Positions 19,658 to 29,559 of a DNA stretch of 64,000 bases are shown piece after piece (the stretch's first letter is position 1; the number at the start of each line of letters is the position of its first letter). The translations under genes were made by a program, and so were the position numbers. The stretch comes from Staphylococcus sp. MI 10-1553 (GTDB lineage: Bacteria; Bacillota; Bacilli; Staphylococcales; Staphylococcaceae). The stretch spans positions 2,480,001 to 2,544,000 of the forward strand of contig NZ_CP048279.1 in the NCBI RefSeq assembly GCF_010365305.1. Direction: 5' to 3'. The notes beneath the pieces are model-generated. The model did no database searches. It was not told where the DNA came from and saw only the letters and a list, made by a program, of their open reading frames with translations.

Positions 19658-20357
19658 GTTATCGTTACTCAATCATTTTAACGAACTGAGAGCACGGTTA
19701 ATCAAAATAAGCATGACGTTTGGCATCGTACTCATCGTAAACTACATTTCATCACATTGGTGGATTAAGCCATTCATTCACGCTATAGCTCAAAATGACG
19801 TACAGTTACATGCCTTTAGTTTTACCGAAATGATACAGATTTACATGATGATTATCTTATTTTGTACATTGTGTATCGTTTCTCCCGTGCTTTTTTATCA
19901 ATTGTGGGCATTTATCGCGCCAGGTTTAAAAGACATTGAGCGCCAATTCGTTTATAAATATAGCCTCATTTCCGTGCTGCTGTTTCTAACAGGTATCGCA
20001 CTGGCATACTGGCTCATTTTTCCACTTATCATTCAGTTTTCATTCAATTTGTCACAATTAATGTCGATTGATCCGGTCATTGGTTTTAAACAATATTTAA
20101 TGGAACTACTACGATGGCTACTCTTCTTTGGCGTCATTTTCCAATTGCCGATTTTGTTTATCGGTTTAGCCAAATTCGAATTGATTGATGCCACGATGTT
20201 ACGCCCTTATCGAAAATATGTGTATTTTGGCTGTTTTGTATTGGCTAGCTTGATTGCACCGCCTGACGTCATGTTAAATGTTTTATTGTCCTTACCTTTG
20301 ATTCTATTGTTCGAACTGAGTATGTTCATCATTCGATTTACGAAACCTTATCATTAA
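19654..20357 (+). CDS. tatC: Twin-arginine translocase TatC, apparent one-base frameshift after the start
   Basis: TatC receptor subunit with six helices. The conserved N-terminal signature [15 protein letters not shown] is encoded from 19665, but that frame has no ATG, GTG or TTG between an in-frame TAG at 19614 and the ATG at 19713. The natural start, ATG at 19654 overlapping the tatA stop, reads into a stop after 11 codons. One extra T in the ATGAGTT stretch would give [16 protein letters not shown] in frame. Either the gene carries a one-base deletion (or a sequencing error), or a truncated protein starts at 19713 without the signal-recognition region. The rest, to residue about 233, is intact. 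Confidence 0.82.
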
Positions 20358-20395
20358 AAAAGGCAACTTCAGCGCTATACTGAGGTTGCCTTTTA
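20357..20395. terminator. Bidirectional terminator between tatC and argS
   Basis: Stem AAAGGCAACTTCAG / CTGAGGTTGCCTTT with A and T runs on both flanks; it serves both converging genes. Confidence 0.93.
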
Positions 20396-20399
20396 TGAT

Positions 20400-22058
20400 T
20401 TACATTTGTTCTGGTGCAGTGACTCCGACTAATTGTAATGCATTGCGCAATGTAATACGTACAACATCAATTAATGCCAAATGCGCTTTTGTTTTTGCTT
20501 GATCTTCTGTTAATACTTTTTCTGCATTGTAGAACTTGTGGAAGTGTGCTGCTAAATCTTGAATATAATTCGTCACACGATGTGGTGCTCTTGCTTCAGC
20601 TGCCCCTTCAATCATCGGTTCGAATTCCGCTACTTTCTTCAATAATTCAATGGCCTTATCGTTAGTAATCGTTTGATAATCGGCACCTTTTTCGACTTGA
20701 TATCCTTGTGCTTCTGCTTGACGTAAAATCGAACAAATACGCGCATGTGCATATTGTGCATAGTAAACCGGGTTGTCTTGAGACTGTTCTTTCGCAAGCG
20801 CCATATCAAAATCGAAATGTGTGTCCGCACTACGCATCGTCAAGAAGTAACGCGCCGCATCAATGCCGACTTCATCCATAATTTCTCTTAACGTAATCGC
20901 GTTACCTGTACGTTTACTCATCTTCACTTCTTCGCCCTCTTGCATTAAACGTACCATTTGCATAATTTGAATTTCCAGACGATCGCTATCCACGCCAAAC
21001 GTTTCAAGTGACGCTTTCAAACGGTTAATATAGCCGTGGTGATCCGCACCGAATAGGTTGATCAATTTGTCATTACCACGTTGGAATTTGTCGTAGTGGT
21101 ACGCAATATCTGGTAAAAAGTATGTGTACGTGCCGTCATTTTTAATCAACACGCGGTCTTTGTCGTCTTTGAAATCTGTCGTACGTAACCACATCGCACC
21201 GTCTTTTTCATACGTGTAGCCATTTTCTTTCATGCGATCTAGAACAGCTTTAATTTCGCCTTTTTCATATAAAGATGTTTCACTAAACCAATTATCGAAA
21301 TGAATGTTGAAATCAGCAAGATCTTGTTTTAATTTCGCCATCTCATAATCTACACCGAGTTGTCTAAATGTTTTCAGACGTTCGTCATCCGATAAATCCA
21401 TTAAGTTCGGTTGTTTTTCAGCTAAATCCGCACCGATATTTTGAATGTCTTGACCGTGATATCCATCTGCTGGCATTTCCGCTTCTTGACCTAAATGTTG
21501 TAAGTAACGTGCTTCGATCGATTTCGCTAAGTTCGTAATTTGATTCCCTGCATCGTTAATGTAATATTCTCTCGTAACGTCATAACCAGCTGCGTCTAAA
21601 ATATTACATAACGTGTCCCCTACTGCAGCGTTACGAGCATGACCGATATGTAAGTCGCCAGTCGGGTTCGCTGAGACATATTCCACTAATATTTTTTCAT
21701 TTTTCGATTCTGCTACACGGCCAAATTGCGTATCTTGTTCTAAAGCTTGATCTATCACCGCATTTAAATAACTTGAATCAAGGTAAAAATTAATAAATCC
21801 TGGTCCCGCAATATCAATTTTTTTGACATGTGCCGCTTCAGTATCTAAATGGTCCACAATGAGTTGCGCAATTTCTCTTGGGTTACGTTTCGCGAGTTTC
21901 GTCAACACCATCGCAATGTTTGTTGCATAGTCTCCATTTTTCGTATCTTTCGGAATTTCGATTTTGATTTCAGGAATCGACTCAACAATATTTGCTTGTT
22001 GAATACTTTTTTCGATTTCTTGAATCAATGCCTGTTTCACTTGATCAATAATATTCAT
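20400..22058 (-). CDS. argS: Arginyl-tRNA synthetase
   Basis: 552-residue class I aminoacyl-tRNA synthetase. An N-terminal Arg-tRNA synthetase domain (about 1-85) is followed by the catalytic core with the HIGH motif in [14 protein letters not shown] (about residue 130), the KMSKS-equivalent VKMSKRTGN (about 370) and a C-terminal anticodon-binding DALR domain. It charges tRNA-Arg with arginine using ATP. It directly follows the YwiB-like gene with one base between stop and start, the same order as ywiB-argS in Bacillus. Confidence 0.97.
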   Translation of the reverse strand: MNIIDQVKQALIQEIEKSIQQANIVESIPEIKIEIPKDTKNGDYATNIAMVLTKLAKRNPREIAQLIVDHLDTEAAHVKKIDIAGPGFINFYLDSSYLNAVIDQALEQDTQFGRVAESKNEKILVEYVSANPTGDLHIGHARNAAVGDTLCNILDAAGYDVTREYYINDAGNQITNLAKSIEARYLQHLGQEAEMPADGYHGQDIQNIGADLAEKQPNLMDLSDDERLKTFRQLGVDYEMAKLKQDLADFNIHFDNWFSETSLYEKGEIKAVLDRMKENGYTYEKDGAMWLRTTDFKDDKDRVLIKNDGTYTYFLPDIAYHYDKFQRGNDKLINLFGADHHGYINRLKASLETFGVDSDRLEIQIMQMVRLMQEGEEVKMSKRTGNAITLREIMDEVGIDAARYFLTMRSADTHFDFDMALAKEQSQDNPVYYAQYAHARICSILRQAEAQGYQVEKGADYQTITNDKAIELLKKVAEFEPMIEGAAEARAPHRVTNYIQDLAAHFHKFYNAEKVLTEDQAKTKAHLALIDVVRITLRNALQLVGVTAPEQM

Positions 22059-22059
22059 C

Positions 22060-22476
22060 TTATATCTCCTTATATTTCATTTCGTATTGATAGGTGCCCA
22101 TTTTTTCATCACCTTGAAATAATGCATAATGCACTTTTAACTTACCGCCATCCGGTGTCACAAAATGAAGAATGCTCATCGTATGCACCGTCAACACCAT
22201 TTTTCCATGAGGCAATTCGTAAAAAGTTGTCGTATCTTGCCCTTCGATAAAATGCATGTTCATATTGATATCGCCTTTGCGAATCAGTTTAACACTCTCA
22301 CCTGTCAGTTTAATCGTCACATTGACAGTGGCATCTTCAATTTGTTCTTGGTAACGAATCCAATCCTCGTCTTTTTTCAACCATTGGCCCGTTGTTTGAT
22401 GTGAAAAATGCTCTTTTTGCGCATCTCTTTTCACAATTTGATGGACATCAATTTTGACGTTATGCTCCATGGTCAT
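22060..22476 (-). CDS. DUF1934 (YwiB-like) beta-barrel protein
   Basis: 138 residues of mostly beta strands with the DUF1934 layout ([38 protein letters not shown]). Related YwiB proteins adopt a lipocalin-like barrel; function unknown. The ATG at 22476 follows AAGGTG closely; ATG at 22470 is an alternative. Linked to argS as in other Firmicutes. Confidence 0.82.
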   Translation of the reverse strand: MTMEHNVKIDVHQIVKRDAQKEHFSHQTTGQWLKKDEDWIRYQEQIEDATVNVTIKLTGESVKLIRKGDINMNMHFIEGQDTTTFYELPHGKMVLTVHTMSILHFVTPDGGKLKVHYALFQGDEKMGTYQYEMKYKEI

Positions 22477-22684
22477 TTTCACCTTACTTCATCAAATAAT
22501 ACTTGCCATTATATCACATATGACATGTGCTGAACGTATAGAATTTCACATTTATCACGCAATTTGAGTCGAAATCATGACAAAAATGCACAAGGTGACT
22601 CCCTTCTAAAGTCACTTCGCATAAGTTGTTTAGAAATCAAGTCACCTTTGGCCGGTATGACTCAAACTGCAATGAAGTCTCACA

Positions 22685-23200
22685 TTATTCTGTATCCTCA
22701 AACGCTTGGTGTAACGTTTCTGACGCATTGGCCCACATGTCAGGATTGTGCGTTTTAAGAAAGTCTGCTAATATTTGACGATTTTCTGCCCCAATATGAT
22801 CCACAATCATTTTATGTTTCATTGATTTATCCATCATATTGACATGTTCTGGCATACTTTTATAGCCACGACGAATCGTTTTATTTACTAATAAATACGC
22901 CGCAGTCACCCCTGCATAGTAAGGGCCTTGTTCACCGCGTTCTGTTGTCACCCAACATAGCCAGTACGCTTTTGCTCCTTCTACATCGACAGTCTCTTTA
23001 TCAGTAATCCATTTCACACCACGTTCTACTGCTGCACGTGCATGCATGGCACCAATGTCAATAAAGGCCTCTTGCGCATCGATATCGATAAAAACGGGCG
23101 CAATATTATCGAGACTGATCGAACCAATATTTGTCCCTTTATGACCATCGAGTGGATCGTTCTTGATAATATTAAAGTTAAACCCTTTTTTCTCAGCCAT
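22685..23200 (-). CDS. YwhD family protein
   Basis: 171-residue soluble protein of the YwhD family (FNIIKNDPLDGHKGTNIGSI near the start; MHARAAVERGVKW; MPEHVNMMDKSMKHKMI). Function unknown; conserved in Firmicutes. The ATG at 23200 is chosen because GGAGG lies 9 bases upstream and the longer frame has no such site. It is downstream of the HD-domain gene in the same direction. Confidence 0.82.
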   Translation of the reverse strand: MAEKKGFNFNIIKNDPLDGHKGTNIGSISLDNIAPVFIDIDAQEAFIDIGAMHARAAVERGVKWITDKETVDVEGAKAYWLCWVTTERGEQGPYYAGVTAAYLLVNKTIRRGYKSMPEHVNMMDKSMKHKMIVDHIGAENRQILADFLKTHNPDMWANASETLHQAFEDTE

Positions 23201-23277
23201 CTCATTGTACCTCCAAATCTTTTCATACTTTTTAAAATGCATCGTTCCAGTTGTGAATGTATTGAACACTCAAACAG

Positions 23278-24576
23278 TTAATTCAGTTCATTTAATAAGT
23301 TAATGATTTTCCCTTTAAGCTCTGGGTCTTCAATTTTCATAATCAGTTCTTTCGGGTAATACAGTTTATAATCTTCACGTTTAATCCCCGTAATACTTGA
23401 AATGATAAGCGATTGGCTACTAATTTCACGAATACCGCCATTATTTTGAAGTAAGTGGATCGGTTGTCGATTGGAACCTGGTCGATCGTAATCGTAAGGT
23501 AAATCGGAAAACGAATCACTCACAAAATAGTAATCCGGATCAATGCCTGCTTGTTCAAATAAATCACGGAGCTCCGTAATCGTAATAATCGAGCCATCAA
23601 ACGGTAAAAACTTAAATAAATCGCGATGAATGAAGCGTCGTGCCAAATCACTTAAAATGGGGTCGTCTTCATCAATCCAACGTTTCAAATAATACGTCAC
23701 ATCCGCTTCATCCAATTGGACGTATTCTTCAACAGTCGCACGATTTTCGAAAAACGGCACAAAATCACGAGGCGCAATATTAAACTCATAACCATGCTCG
23801 TATAAATATTTCGCACGTTTAAAACAATGATTCAGGACAACTTCACCACCGCGACTTACCGGATGGAAATAAATTTGCCAATACATTTGATAGCGGCTCA
23901 TAATAAAGTTTTCAACTGCATGCATCCCGCTCTCTTTAATCAGCACTTCATCTGCTGAAGGGCGCATCAACCGCAAAATCCGTTCCATATCAAACATACC
24001 ATAAGATACCCCTGTAAAATAAGCGTCTCGTTGTAAATAATCCATACGGTCAGCATCAATTTGTGACGAAATCATCGACACGACCAATGAATTGTGATGC
24101 GTTTTATTAATCACTTCTGCCACTTCAGCTGGAAATGTTTCACTCACACGTCGCAATACCGCATTCACTTCCGTATCGCCCATAATCATCGCTTGCGTAT
24201 AGGCTTCGTGATCGGTATTAAAAATCTTTTCAAAACTATGTGAAAACGGGCCGTGCCCTAAATCATGCAACAACGCCGCACACATCGCGAGTGGACGATC
24301 GGCATTATCCCACTCTTGGCGATCTTTAAACGTCTCATCAATCATGCGACGGACAATTTCGTACACACCGAGGGAATGACCAAAACGACTATGTTCAGCA
24401 GTGTGAAAAGCTAAATTCAATGTCCCGAGTTGTTTAATCCGACGCAACCGTTGAAATTCCTTTGTTTTGATTAAATCCCAAATCAGCTGATCTTGAACGT
24501 GAATATAGCGATGAATGGGATCTTTGAACACTTTCTCTTCTGATAACTTACGTGTAACATAAGCTGTTTCTGTCAA
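23278..24576 (-). CDS. HD-domain phosphohydrolase, YwfO family
   Basis: 432 residues of the dGTPase-like HD superfamily. HD metal motif residues are seen in SRFGHSLGVYEI (first His) and CAALLHDLGHGPFSHSFE (His-Asp plus the following HGPFSH), with a later Asp in SQIDADRMDYLQRDA. Members hydrolyse (d)NTPs. Start is TTG at 24576 with AAGGAGG six bases upstream. It lies between a GNAT gene and ywhD, all leftward. Confidence 0.88.
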   Translation of the reverse strand: MTETAYVTRKLSEEKVFKDPIHRYIHVQDQLIWDLIKTKEFQRLRRIKQLGTLNLAFHTAEHSRFGHSLGVYEIVRRMIDETFKDRQEWDNADRPLAMCAALLHDLGHGPFSHSFEKIFNTDHEAYTQAMIMGDTEVNAVLRRVSETFPAEVAEVINKTHHNSLVVSMISSQIDADRMDYLQRDAYFTGVSYGMFDMERILRLMRPSADEVLIKESGMHAVENFIMSRYQMYWQIYFHPVSRGGEVVLNHCFKRAKYLYEHGYEFNIAPRDFVPFFENRATVEEYVQLDEADVTYYLKRWIDEDDPILSDLARRFIHRDLFKFLPFDGSIITITELRDLFEQAGIDPDYYFVSDSFSDLPYDYDRPGSNRQPIHLLQNNGGIREISSQSLIISSITGIKREDYKLYYPKELIMKIEDPELKGKIINLLNELN

Positions 24577-24598
24577 TCAAAACCCTCCTTGTTAGCAT

Positions 24599-25078
24599 TT
24601 AACTTAATGGCTTTTTCATGAGTGCGAGATTCATCGTTTCACCGTACATCACATGCTCATATGTACGAATGATTTCAAAGCCTTCTTGTTCATAAAATGC
24701 GACACCTTTTTCATTTTTCGTATCGACTTCTAAATAGACCGCATCATATTGACCTTCATAATGTGCGAGACCTTGTTCTAAAAGTAAACGACCATATCCT
24801 TTATTTTGAGAATGTGGGCGTACGTAATGCGCAGATAAATACAGTTCACTACCTTGAATAAAATTCGCAAAACCGACCACTTCTTGATCTTCAATCGCAA
24901 CCATGAATAATTGTTCTTCTAATCGTTTACGCAAATGCTCTTCGTTATATGAAGCTGCGAGGAGTTCATTCACAGTTGAAGCTGCATAAATATTTAAGTA
25001 CGTATTGTACCACGCTTTCGTCGCAACATCGCGGATACCTATTACATCATCTGGTGTAGCAATTCTTACTTCATACAT
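24599..25078 (-). CDS. GNAT-family N-acetyltransferase
   Basis: 159 residues with a complete GNAT fold. The acetyl-CoA pyrophosphate loop is VRPHSQNKGYGRLLLEQG (about residues 90-107), followed by LEVDTKNEKGVAFYEQEGF. It transfers an acetyl group to an unidentified amine. It is 22 bases upstream of the HD-domain gene. Confidence 0.85.
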   Translation of the reverse strand: MYEVRIATPDDVIGIRDVATKAWYNTYLNIYAASTVNELLAASYNEEHLRKRLEEQLFMVAIEDQEVVGFANFIQGSELYLSAHYVRPHSQNKGYGRLLLEQGLAHYEGQYDAVYLEVDTKNEKGVAFYEQEGFEIIRTYEHVMYGETMNLALMKKPLS

Positions 25079-25264
25079 TCCACATTTCGCTCCCTTATTG
25101 CTTGCTAGAATACTTTTTATTATATCATAAATAAGGGGCTAAACAGCGGAGAAAATACTTCTGATTGCATGTGTTTTCGAGTGGATGAAAATTTTGATTG
25201 ACACGATTTGAACAACAACGGTGTAGGATAAAATCAAGCTATTTGAATATGATTCATCTGCATA

Positions 25265-25310
25265 TAAAAAAGAGACGTGCCTTCTCGAGCTAAGGGGCGT
25301 CTCTTTGCTT
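25265..25310 (-). terminator. Terminator after the DUF1450 gene
   Basis: AAAGAGACG pairs with CGTCTCTTT, with inner CCTT / AAGG pairing and A/T runs on both sides. Confidence 0.88.
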
Positions 25311-25337
25311 ATGTTTATATTGAATAAGAAATTGGCC

Positions 25338-25673
25338 TTACGCTTTACGATTCGCCAATTTTTCTTTTAATTTACGGTCTTGTTCTTCTTTGCGACGTTT
25401 ACGTTCTTCATTACGTTTTCTCAAACGCTCTTCTTCTTCAGGATCGCGTGGTTTTTGAAGCTGCTTCTGAACTTTTTCCATTAATTCTTCTTCCGTTGTT
25501 GCAGCAAGTGGACGGTTATTAACAAACGCAAATGTTTTACGTCGACCTGGTCCACAATATGATTGACAACCCACTTCAATCTCAGCGTCTGGGTCAAGCT
25601 TTTTCAGTTTTTGTGTCAACGTTTTAAGATTTACTGCTTGGCAATCATCGCAAACCAAAAATTTATTTTTCAC
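25338..25673 (-). CDS. DUF1450 (YuzB-like) protein with a charged C-terminal extension
   Basis: 111 residues. The N-terminal 70 match DUF1450: an N-terminal CDDCQAVN pair and [20 protein letters not shown], giving two CxxC-like cysteine pairs as in thioredoxin-like ferredoxin folds. The last 40 residues are almost entirely charged ([20 protein letters not shown]), a likely single helix not found in short YuzB proteins as I know them. Function unknown. Confidence 0.8.
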   Translation of the reverse strand: MKNKFLVCDDCQAVNLKTLTQKLKKLDPDAEIEVGCQSYCGPGRRKTFAFVNNRPLAATTEEELMEKVQKQLQKPRDPEEEERLRKRNEERKRRKEEQDRKLKEKLANRKA

Positions 25674-25872
25674 CTCGACGTCCCACCTCTCAATTTTTTA
25701 ACTCTATTCATTTTACTCTTTTTTCACAATTTTTCAAGGTAGAAATACTTAAATAGCGATATGAATTGGTTTGAAATAGTTTTTTTAGCATGTGTTACAA
25801 ACATTAGGCGATATGACAACTCCTGTATTCATTTATAGGACAGCGCTGTGACATCCCGATTTCCCTTCCAAT

Positions 25873-26060
25873 CCCATTAGTCAATTGTCACAAATTTATG
25901 CTTTAAGCGGTTCACGCATGCCACACATCGCCGTTCAACACGTTATCATTCATCTGTCATTGGGCTCTTTTCAATTCAAAATCCACAAAAAAATACCATT
26001 GAACAAATGAGACATACCTTTTATGATTGTGTTGATTTATAAAATAATAAAATAAAGGTG
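25873..26060 (+). promoter_or_regulatory. Upstream region and promoter of protease gene 1
   Basis: Contains a box CCCATTAGTCAATTG followed by CACAAATTTA, and ACGTTATCATTCATCTG. Related sequences stand before protease genes 5 to 9. A promoter TTGAAC (25999-26004), 17 bases, TATGAT (26022-26027) fits sigma-A. The ribosome site AAAGGTGTGATCACATG is shared by most genes of the array. The remaining space back to 25674 holds nothing I recognise. Confidence 0.65.
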
Positions 26061-26067
26061 TGATCAC

Positions 26068-26781
26068 ATGAAAAGATTCTGTTTGATATTCTTACTGTTT
26101 CTCTCATGCTTTCTTCTTATGCCTTTCGATGTTACTTATGCCAAGGGGAGACAAAAGCCTGTTCCAGATACAGTGGCAGATCCCCACAGTAAATATACTG
26201 CATTGTACAAAACGACTAGAGGTGCCTATTGTACAGCCATTCTCATTTCATCCACTGCCGCACTCACCGCTCGACATTGTAGTGGCCCTCAACCTTTAAA
26301 AAAAGCTGGTACGATATATCCAGGGGCAAACGGTGACAAAACACCCTTTGGTTATATGAATATTAGCAATTATATTCCAAATCCAAAGTATGATATTGCG
26401 ATACTTAAAGGAACTGAAAGAGATCAAGACAAATTCTACAGATACTATATTAGACCATTCACGACGACAGTGAGAGGTTACACAGATGCTGAGTTTCAGA
26501 GTTTCGTTGGTTCTGATATTTATTCCTATGGCTATCCACAAAAGGACGTTGTTTATAAGAAACTTCAATACCGTAGTGATGGCAACATTACTAGTCATGA
26601 ACCCGCTCGCTCTTACCTGCGTACCGATATGCCTACCTTTTCAGGGCAGTCAGGGTCGGGGGTCTTCAAAAAAGACGGTCAATTTCTTGGAATTATCGTC
26701 ACAAGAACACAAGATCACAAAGCAAATGTACTCGACTTTAACGAAGATCTTGCAAAATGGATTAATGACAATGCGAAATAA
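26068..26781 (+). CDS. Secreted chymotrypsin-like serine protease 1
   Basis: 237 residues with a Sec signal peptide (cleavage near TYA-K, residue 25). Chymotrypsin-fold protease with His70 (LTARHC), Asp109 (KYDIAILKG) and Ser195 (GQSGSGVF). Cys55 and Cys71 flank the histidine as the only mature cysteines and should form a disulfide. The GQSGSGVF and YSYGYP motifs recall the V8/exfoliative-toxin branch (GNSGSGIF), but the His that gives Glu specificity there (GIH) is GII here, so a different substrate preference is expected. Pocket-edge sequence: DMPTFS before GQSGSG. It has its own promoter and terminator. Family assignment secure; substrate unknown. Confidence 0.93.
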   Translation: MKRFCLIFLLFLSCFLLMPFDVTYAKGRQKPVPDTVADPHSKYTALYKTTRGAYCTAILISSTAALTARHCSGPQPLKKAGTIYPGANGDKTPFGYMNISNYIPNPKYDIAILKGTERDQDKFYRYYIRPFTTTVRGYTDAEFQSFVGSDIYSYGYPQKDVVYKKLQYRSDGNITSHEPARSYLRTDMPTFSGQSGSGVFKKDGQFLGIIVTRTQDHKANVLDFNEDLAKWINDNAK

Positions 26782-26810
26782 TGCTTTGTCATATTTTTAA
26801 CTCACGCCAA

Positions 26811-26850
26811 AAAGAGGTTGGAACTCGATATCCGGCCTCTTTCTCATTTT
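26811..26850 (+). terminator. Terminator of protease gene 1
   Basis: AAAGAGG...GGA / TCC...CCTCTTT hairpin, then a T-rich run. Confidence 0.85.
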
Positions 26851-26947
26851 GCACTTTCATCTCAAAACTTCACAGATATATCATTTCATAAATTTTTAAT
26901 TATAATGCTTTAATATATTAAATATCTTATATCAAAGGTGTGATCAC

Positions 26948-27667
26948 ATGAAAAAATTATCTCTGATACTCTTACTATTTCTCTCATGCTTTCTTCTTAT
27001 ACCTTTTAACACGACTTACGCCCAAAAAGGCACACAAGTCCCCGTGCCAGATACAGTTGCAGATCCTCACAGTAAATATACTGCATATTATCAAGTGACT
27101 TCCACTCGCGGTTGTACGGCCATCCTGATTTCATCAACTGCCGCCCTCACCGCTAGACATTGTGTAGGCACTCAACCTGCACAAAGAAGCGGTACAATCT
27201 ATCCAGGGCGAAATGGCGACAAAACACCCTTTGGCTACATGAATATTAGCACTTACATTCCAAATCCAAAGTATGATATTGCGATTATCAAAGGAACAGA
27301 AAGGGATCAAGATAGATTCTATAAATACTATATTAGACCATTCACGACGACAGTTACAGGTTACACTGATGCTGAGTTACTCGGTTTCGTTGGTTCTGAA
27401 GTATACTCCTATGGTTACCCAAACAGGTCACCAGCGCCTAAGAAAGTACAATACCGTAGCGATGGTAAGATTTATAAATATGTAAAAATCCCAACACCTA
27501 TCCTTCCAACGTATATGCCTGGTTATAGCGGACAATCAGGGTCAGGGGTCTTCAAAAAAAATGGTGAATTTATTGGAATTATCAGCACAAAAACAGACAA
27601 GAACACCGCAAATGTACTCCCTTTTACTCAAGAAATTGCAGAATGGATTAATAAAAATGCGAACTAG
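26948..27667 (+). CDS. Secreted chymotrypsin-like serine protease 2
   Basis: 239 residues; signal peptide to about residue 25 (TTYA). Triad His71, Asp110, Ser197; cysteines 56 and 72 around His71. The first 50 residues and the upstream leader are virtually identical to gene 3, while the C-terminal half differs, notably YMPGYSGQSGSG, where Gly replaces the usual Ala before the aromatic pocket residue. The segment between strands carries NRSPAPKK, shared only with gene 3. Likely product of a recent duplication. Own leader and terminator. Confidence 0.93.
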   Translation: MKKLSLILLLFLSCFLLIPFNTTYAQKGTQVPVPDTVADPHSKYTAYYQVTSTRGCTAILISSTAALTARHCVGTQPAQRSGTIYPGRNGDKTPFGYMNISTYIPNPKYDIAIIKGTERDQDRFYKYYIRPFTTTVTGYTDAELLGFVGSEVYSYGYPNRSPAPKKVQYRSDGKIYKYVKIPTPILPTYMPGYSGQSGSGVFKKNGEFIGIISTKTDKNTANVLPFTQEIAEWINKNAN

Positions 27668-27704
27668 CACATTACTGTTTCCTTAAATATATTCAACGCA
27701 CTTC

Positions 27705-27745
27705 AAAAGAGGTTGGAACTTGATGTCCGGCCTCTTTCTCATTTT
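27705..27745 (+). terminator. Terminator of protease gene 2
   Basis: AAAGAGG / CCTCTTT hairpin followed by CTCATTTT. Confidence 0.85.
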
Positions 27746-27842
27746 GCACTTTCATCCCAAAACTTCACAGATATATCATTTCATAAATTTTTAATTATAA
27801 TGCTTTAATATATTAAATATCTTATATCAAAGGTGTGATCAC

Positions 27843-28562
27843 ATGAAAAAATTATCTCTGATACTCTTACTATTTCTCTCATGCTTTCTTCTTATACCTT
27901 TTAACACGACTTACGCCCAAAAAGGCACACAAGTCCCCGTGCCAGATACAGTTGCAGATCCTCACAGTAAATATACAGCATATTATCAAGTGACTTCCAC
28001 TCGCAGTTGTTCAGCCATCCTGATTTCATCAACTGCCGCCCTCACCGCTAGACATTGTGTAGGACGTGAACCTGCCAAAAGAAGCGGTACAATCTATCCA
28101 GGGCGAAATTTAGACAAAACACCCTTTGGCTATATGAATATTAGCACTTACATTCCAAATCCAAAGTATGATATTGCGTTAATCAAAGGAACAGAAAGGG
28201 ACCAAGACAAATTCTATAAATACTATATTGGAAAATTCTCGACGACAGTTACAGGTTACACTGATGAAGAATTTAAGAAGTTTATTGGTGATGAGGTTTA
28301 CTCCTATGGTTATCCTAACAGGTCGCCAGCGCCTAAGAAAGTACAATACCGTAGCGATGGTAAAATTTATATATATACAAAAATCCCCAACCTTTACCTT
28401 CTAACGGATATGCCTGCTTATAGCGGACAATCAGGCTCGGGGGTCTTCAATAAAAATGGTCAATTTCTTGGTATTATCATCACAAAAACAAAAAAGAACA
28501 CCGCAAATGTACTCCCTTTTACTCAAGAAATTGCAAAATGGATTAATGACAACGCGAAATAG
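27843..28562 (+). CDS. Secreted chymotrypsin-like serine protease 3
   Basis: 239 residues, nearest sibling of gene 2. Signal peptide to about residue 25; triad His71, Asp110, Ser197; cysteine pair 56/72, with Ser in place of Thr after the first Cys (CSAILIS). Differences from gene 2 cluster in surface loops (VGREPAKR, DEEFKKFIGDE) and before the catalytic Ser (TDMPAYS rather than TYMPGYS). The mature protein is lysine-rich, suggesting a basic enzyme. Own leader and terminator. Confidence 0.93.
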   Translation: MKKLSLILLLFLSCFLLIPFNTTYAQKGTQVPVPDTVADPHSKYTAYYQVTSTRSCSAILISSTAALTARHCVGREPAKRSGTIYPGRNLDKTPFGYMNISTYIPNPKYDIALIKGTERDQDKFYKYYIGKFSTTVTGYTDEEFKKFIGDEVYSYGYPNRSPAPKKVQYRSDGKIYIYTKIPNLYLLTDMPAYSGQSGSGVFNKNGQFLGIIITKTKKNTANVLPFTQEIAKWINDNAK

Positions 28563-28600
28563 TATGTTACTGGTTCCTTAAATATATTCAACGCACTTCA

Positions 28601-28640
28601 AAAGAGGTTGCAACTCGATGTCCGGCCTCTTTCTCATTTT
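28601..28640 (+). terminator. Terminator of protease gene 3
   Basis: AAAGAGG / CCTCTTT hairpin followed by CTCATTTT. Confidence 0.85.
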
Positions 28641-28737
28641 GCACTTTCATATCAAAACGCCATAGACATGTCATTTCATAAAACTTTAATTATAATGCTT
28701 TAATATATTAAACATCTTATATCAAAGGTGTGATCAC

Positions 28738-29460
28738 ATGAAAAAATTATGTCTGATACTCTTACTGTTTCTCTCATGCTTTCTTCTTATACCTTTCAAT
28801 ACGACTTACGCCAAAGGAACACAAGTCCCCGTGCCAGATACAGTTGCAGATTCTCACAGTAAATATACTGCATACTATCAAACTACTTCAGGCAGCTATT
28901 GTACAGCCATCCTGATTTCATCCACTGCCGCAATCACAGCTAAGCATTGTGTAGGCGCTAAACCTGCCAAAAGAAGCGGTACAATCTATCCGGGACTAAA
29001 TGGAGACAAAAGACCCTTTGGTTATATGAATATTAGCACCTACACTCCAAATCCAAATCCAAAGTATGATATTGCGTTGCTCAAAGGAACTGAAAGAGAC
29101 CAAGATAGATTCTACAAATACTACATTAAAAAATTCACGACGACAGTTACAGGTTACACAGATGATGAGTTAAGCCGTTTCGTTGGTGATGAGGTTTACT
29201 CCTATGGTTATCCTAGCAAGAAGCAAGCTCCTAAGAAATTACAATACCGCAGTGACGGTCAAATTACTAAACACAGAAAAAAACCAAAACCATACCTTCT
29301 AACGGATATGCCTGCTTATGGCGGTCAATCAGGGTCGGGGGTCTTCAAAAAAGATGGTCAATTTCTTGGTATTATCATCACAAGAACAGACAAGCACACC
29401 GCAAATGTACTTCCTTTTACCAAAGACATTGCAAAATGGATTAACGAAAATGCGAAATAA
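28738..29460 (+). CDS. Secreted chymotrypsin-like serine protease 4
   Basis: 240 residues; signal peptide to about residue 25. Triad His70 (ITAKHC), Asp111, Ser198; cysteines 55/71. Two extra residues (NPNPKYD) precede the catalytic Asp, as in gene 5. The loop before the Ser is TDMPAYGGQSGSG. The basic stretch KHRKKPKPYLL replaces the hydrophobic loop seen in genes 2 and 3. The leader sequence matches genes 2 and 3, so it belongs to the same recent expansion. Confidence 0.93.
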   Translation: MKKLCLILLLFLSCFLLIPFNTTYAKGTQVPVPDTVADSHSKYTAYYQTTSGSYCTAILISSTAAITAKHCVGAKPAKRSGTIYPGLNGDKRPFGYMNISTYTPNPNPKYDIALLKGTERDQDRFYKYYIKKFTTTVTGYTDDELSRFVGDEVYSYGYPSKKQAPKKLQYRSDGQITKHRKKPKPYLLTDMPAYGGQSGSGVFKKDGQFLGIIITRTDKHTANVLPFTKDIAKWINENAK

Positions 29461-29490
29461 TACACTGTAGTATTTTAAGTTCACGCCAAA

Positions 29491-29526
29491 AAAGAGGCCG
29501 GCACTTGGTTGCTAGCCTCTTAACTT
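29491..29526 (+). terminator. Terminator of protease gene 4
   Basis: AAGAGGCC-type arm pairs with GCCTCTT. Confidence 0.75.
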
Positions 29527-29559
29527 ATATTGCGATTTAGCTGTGTAGGGATCTATTGT

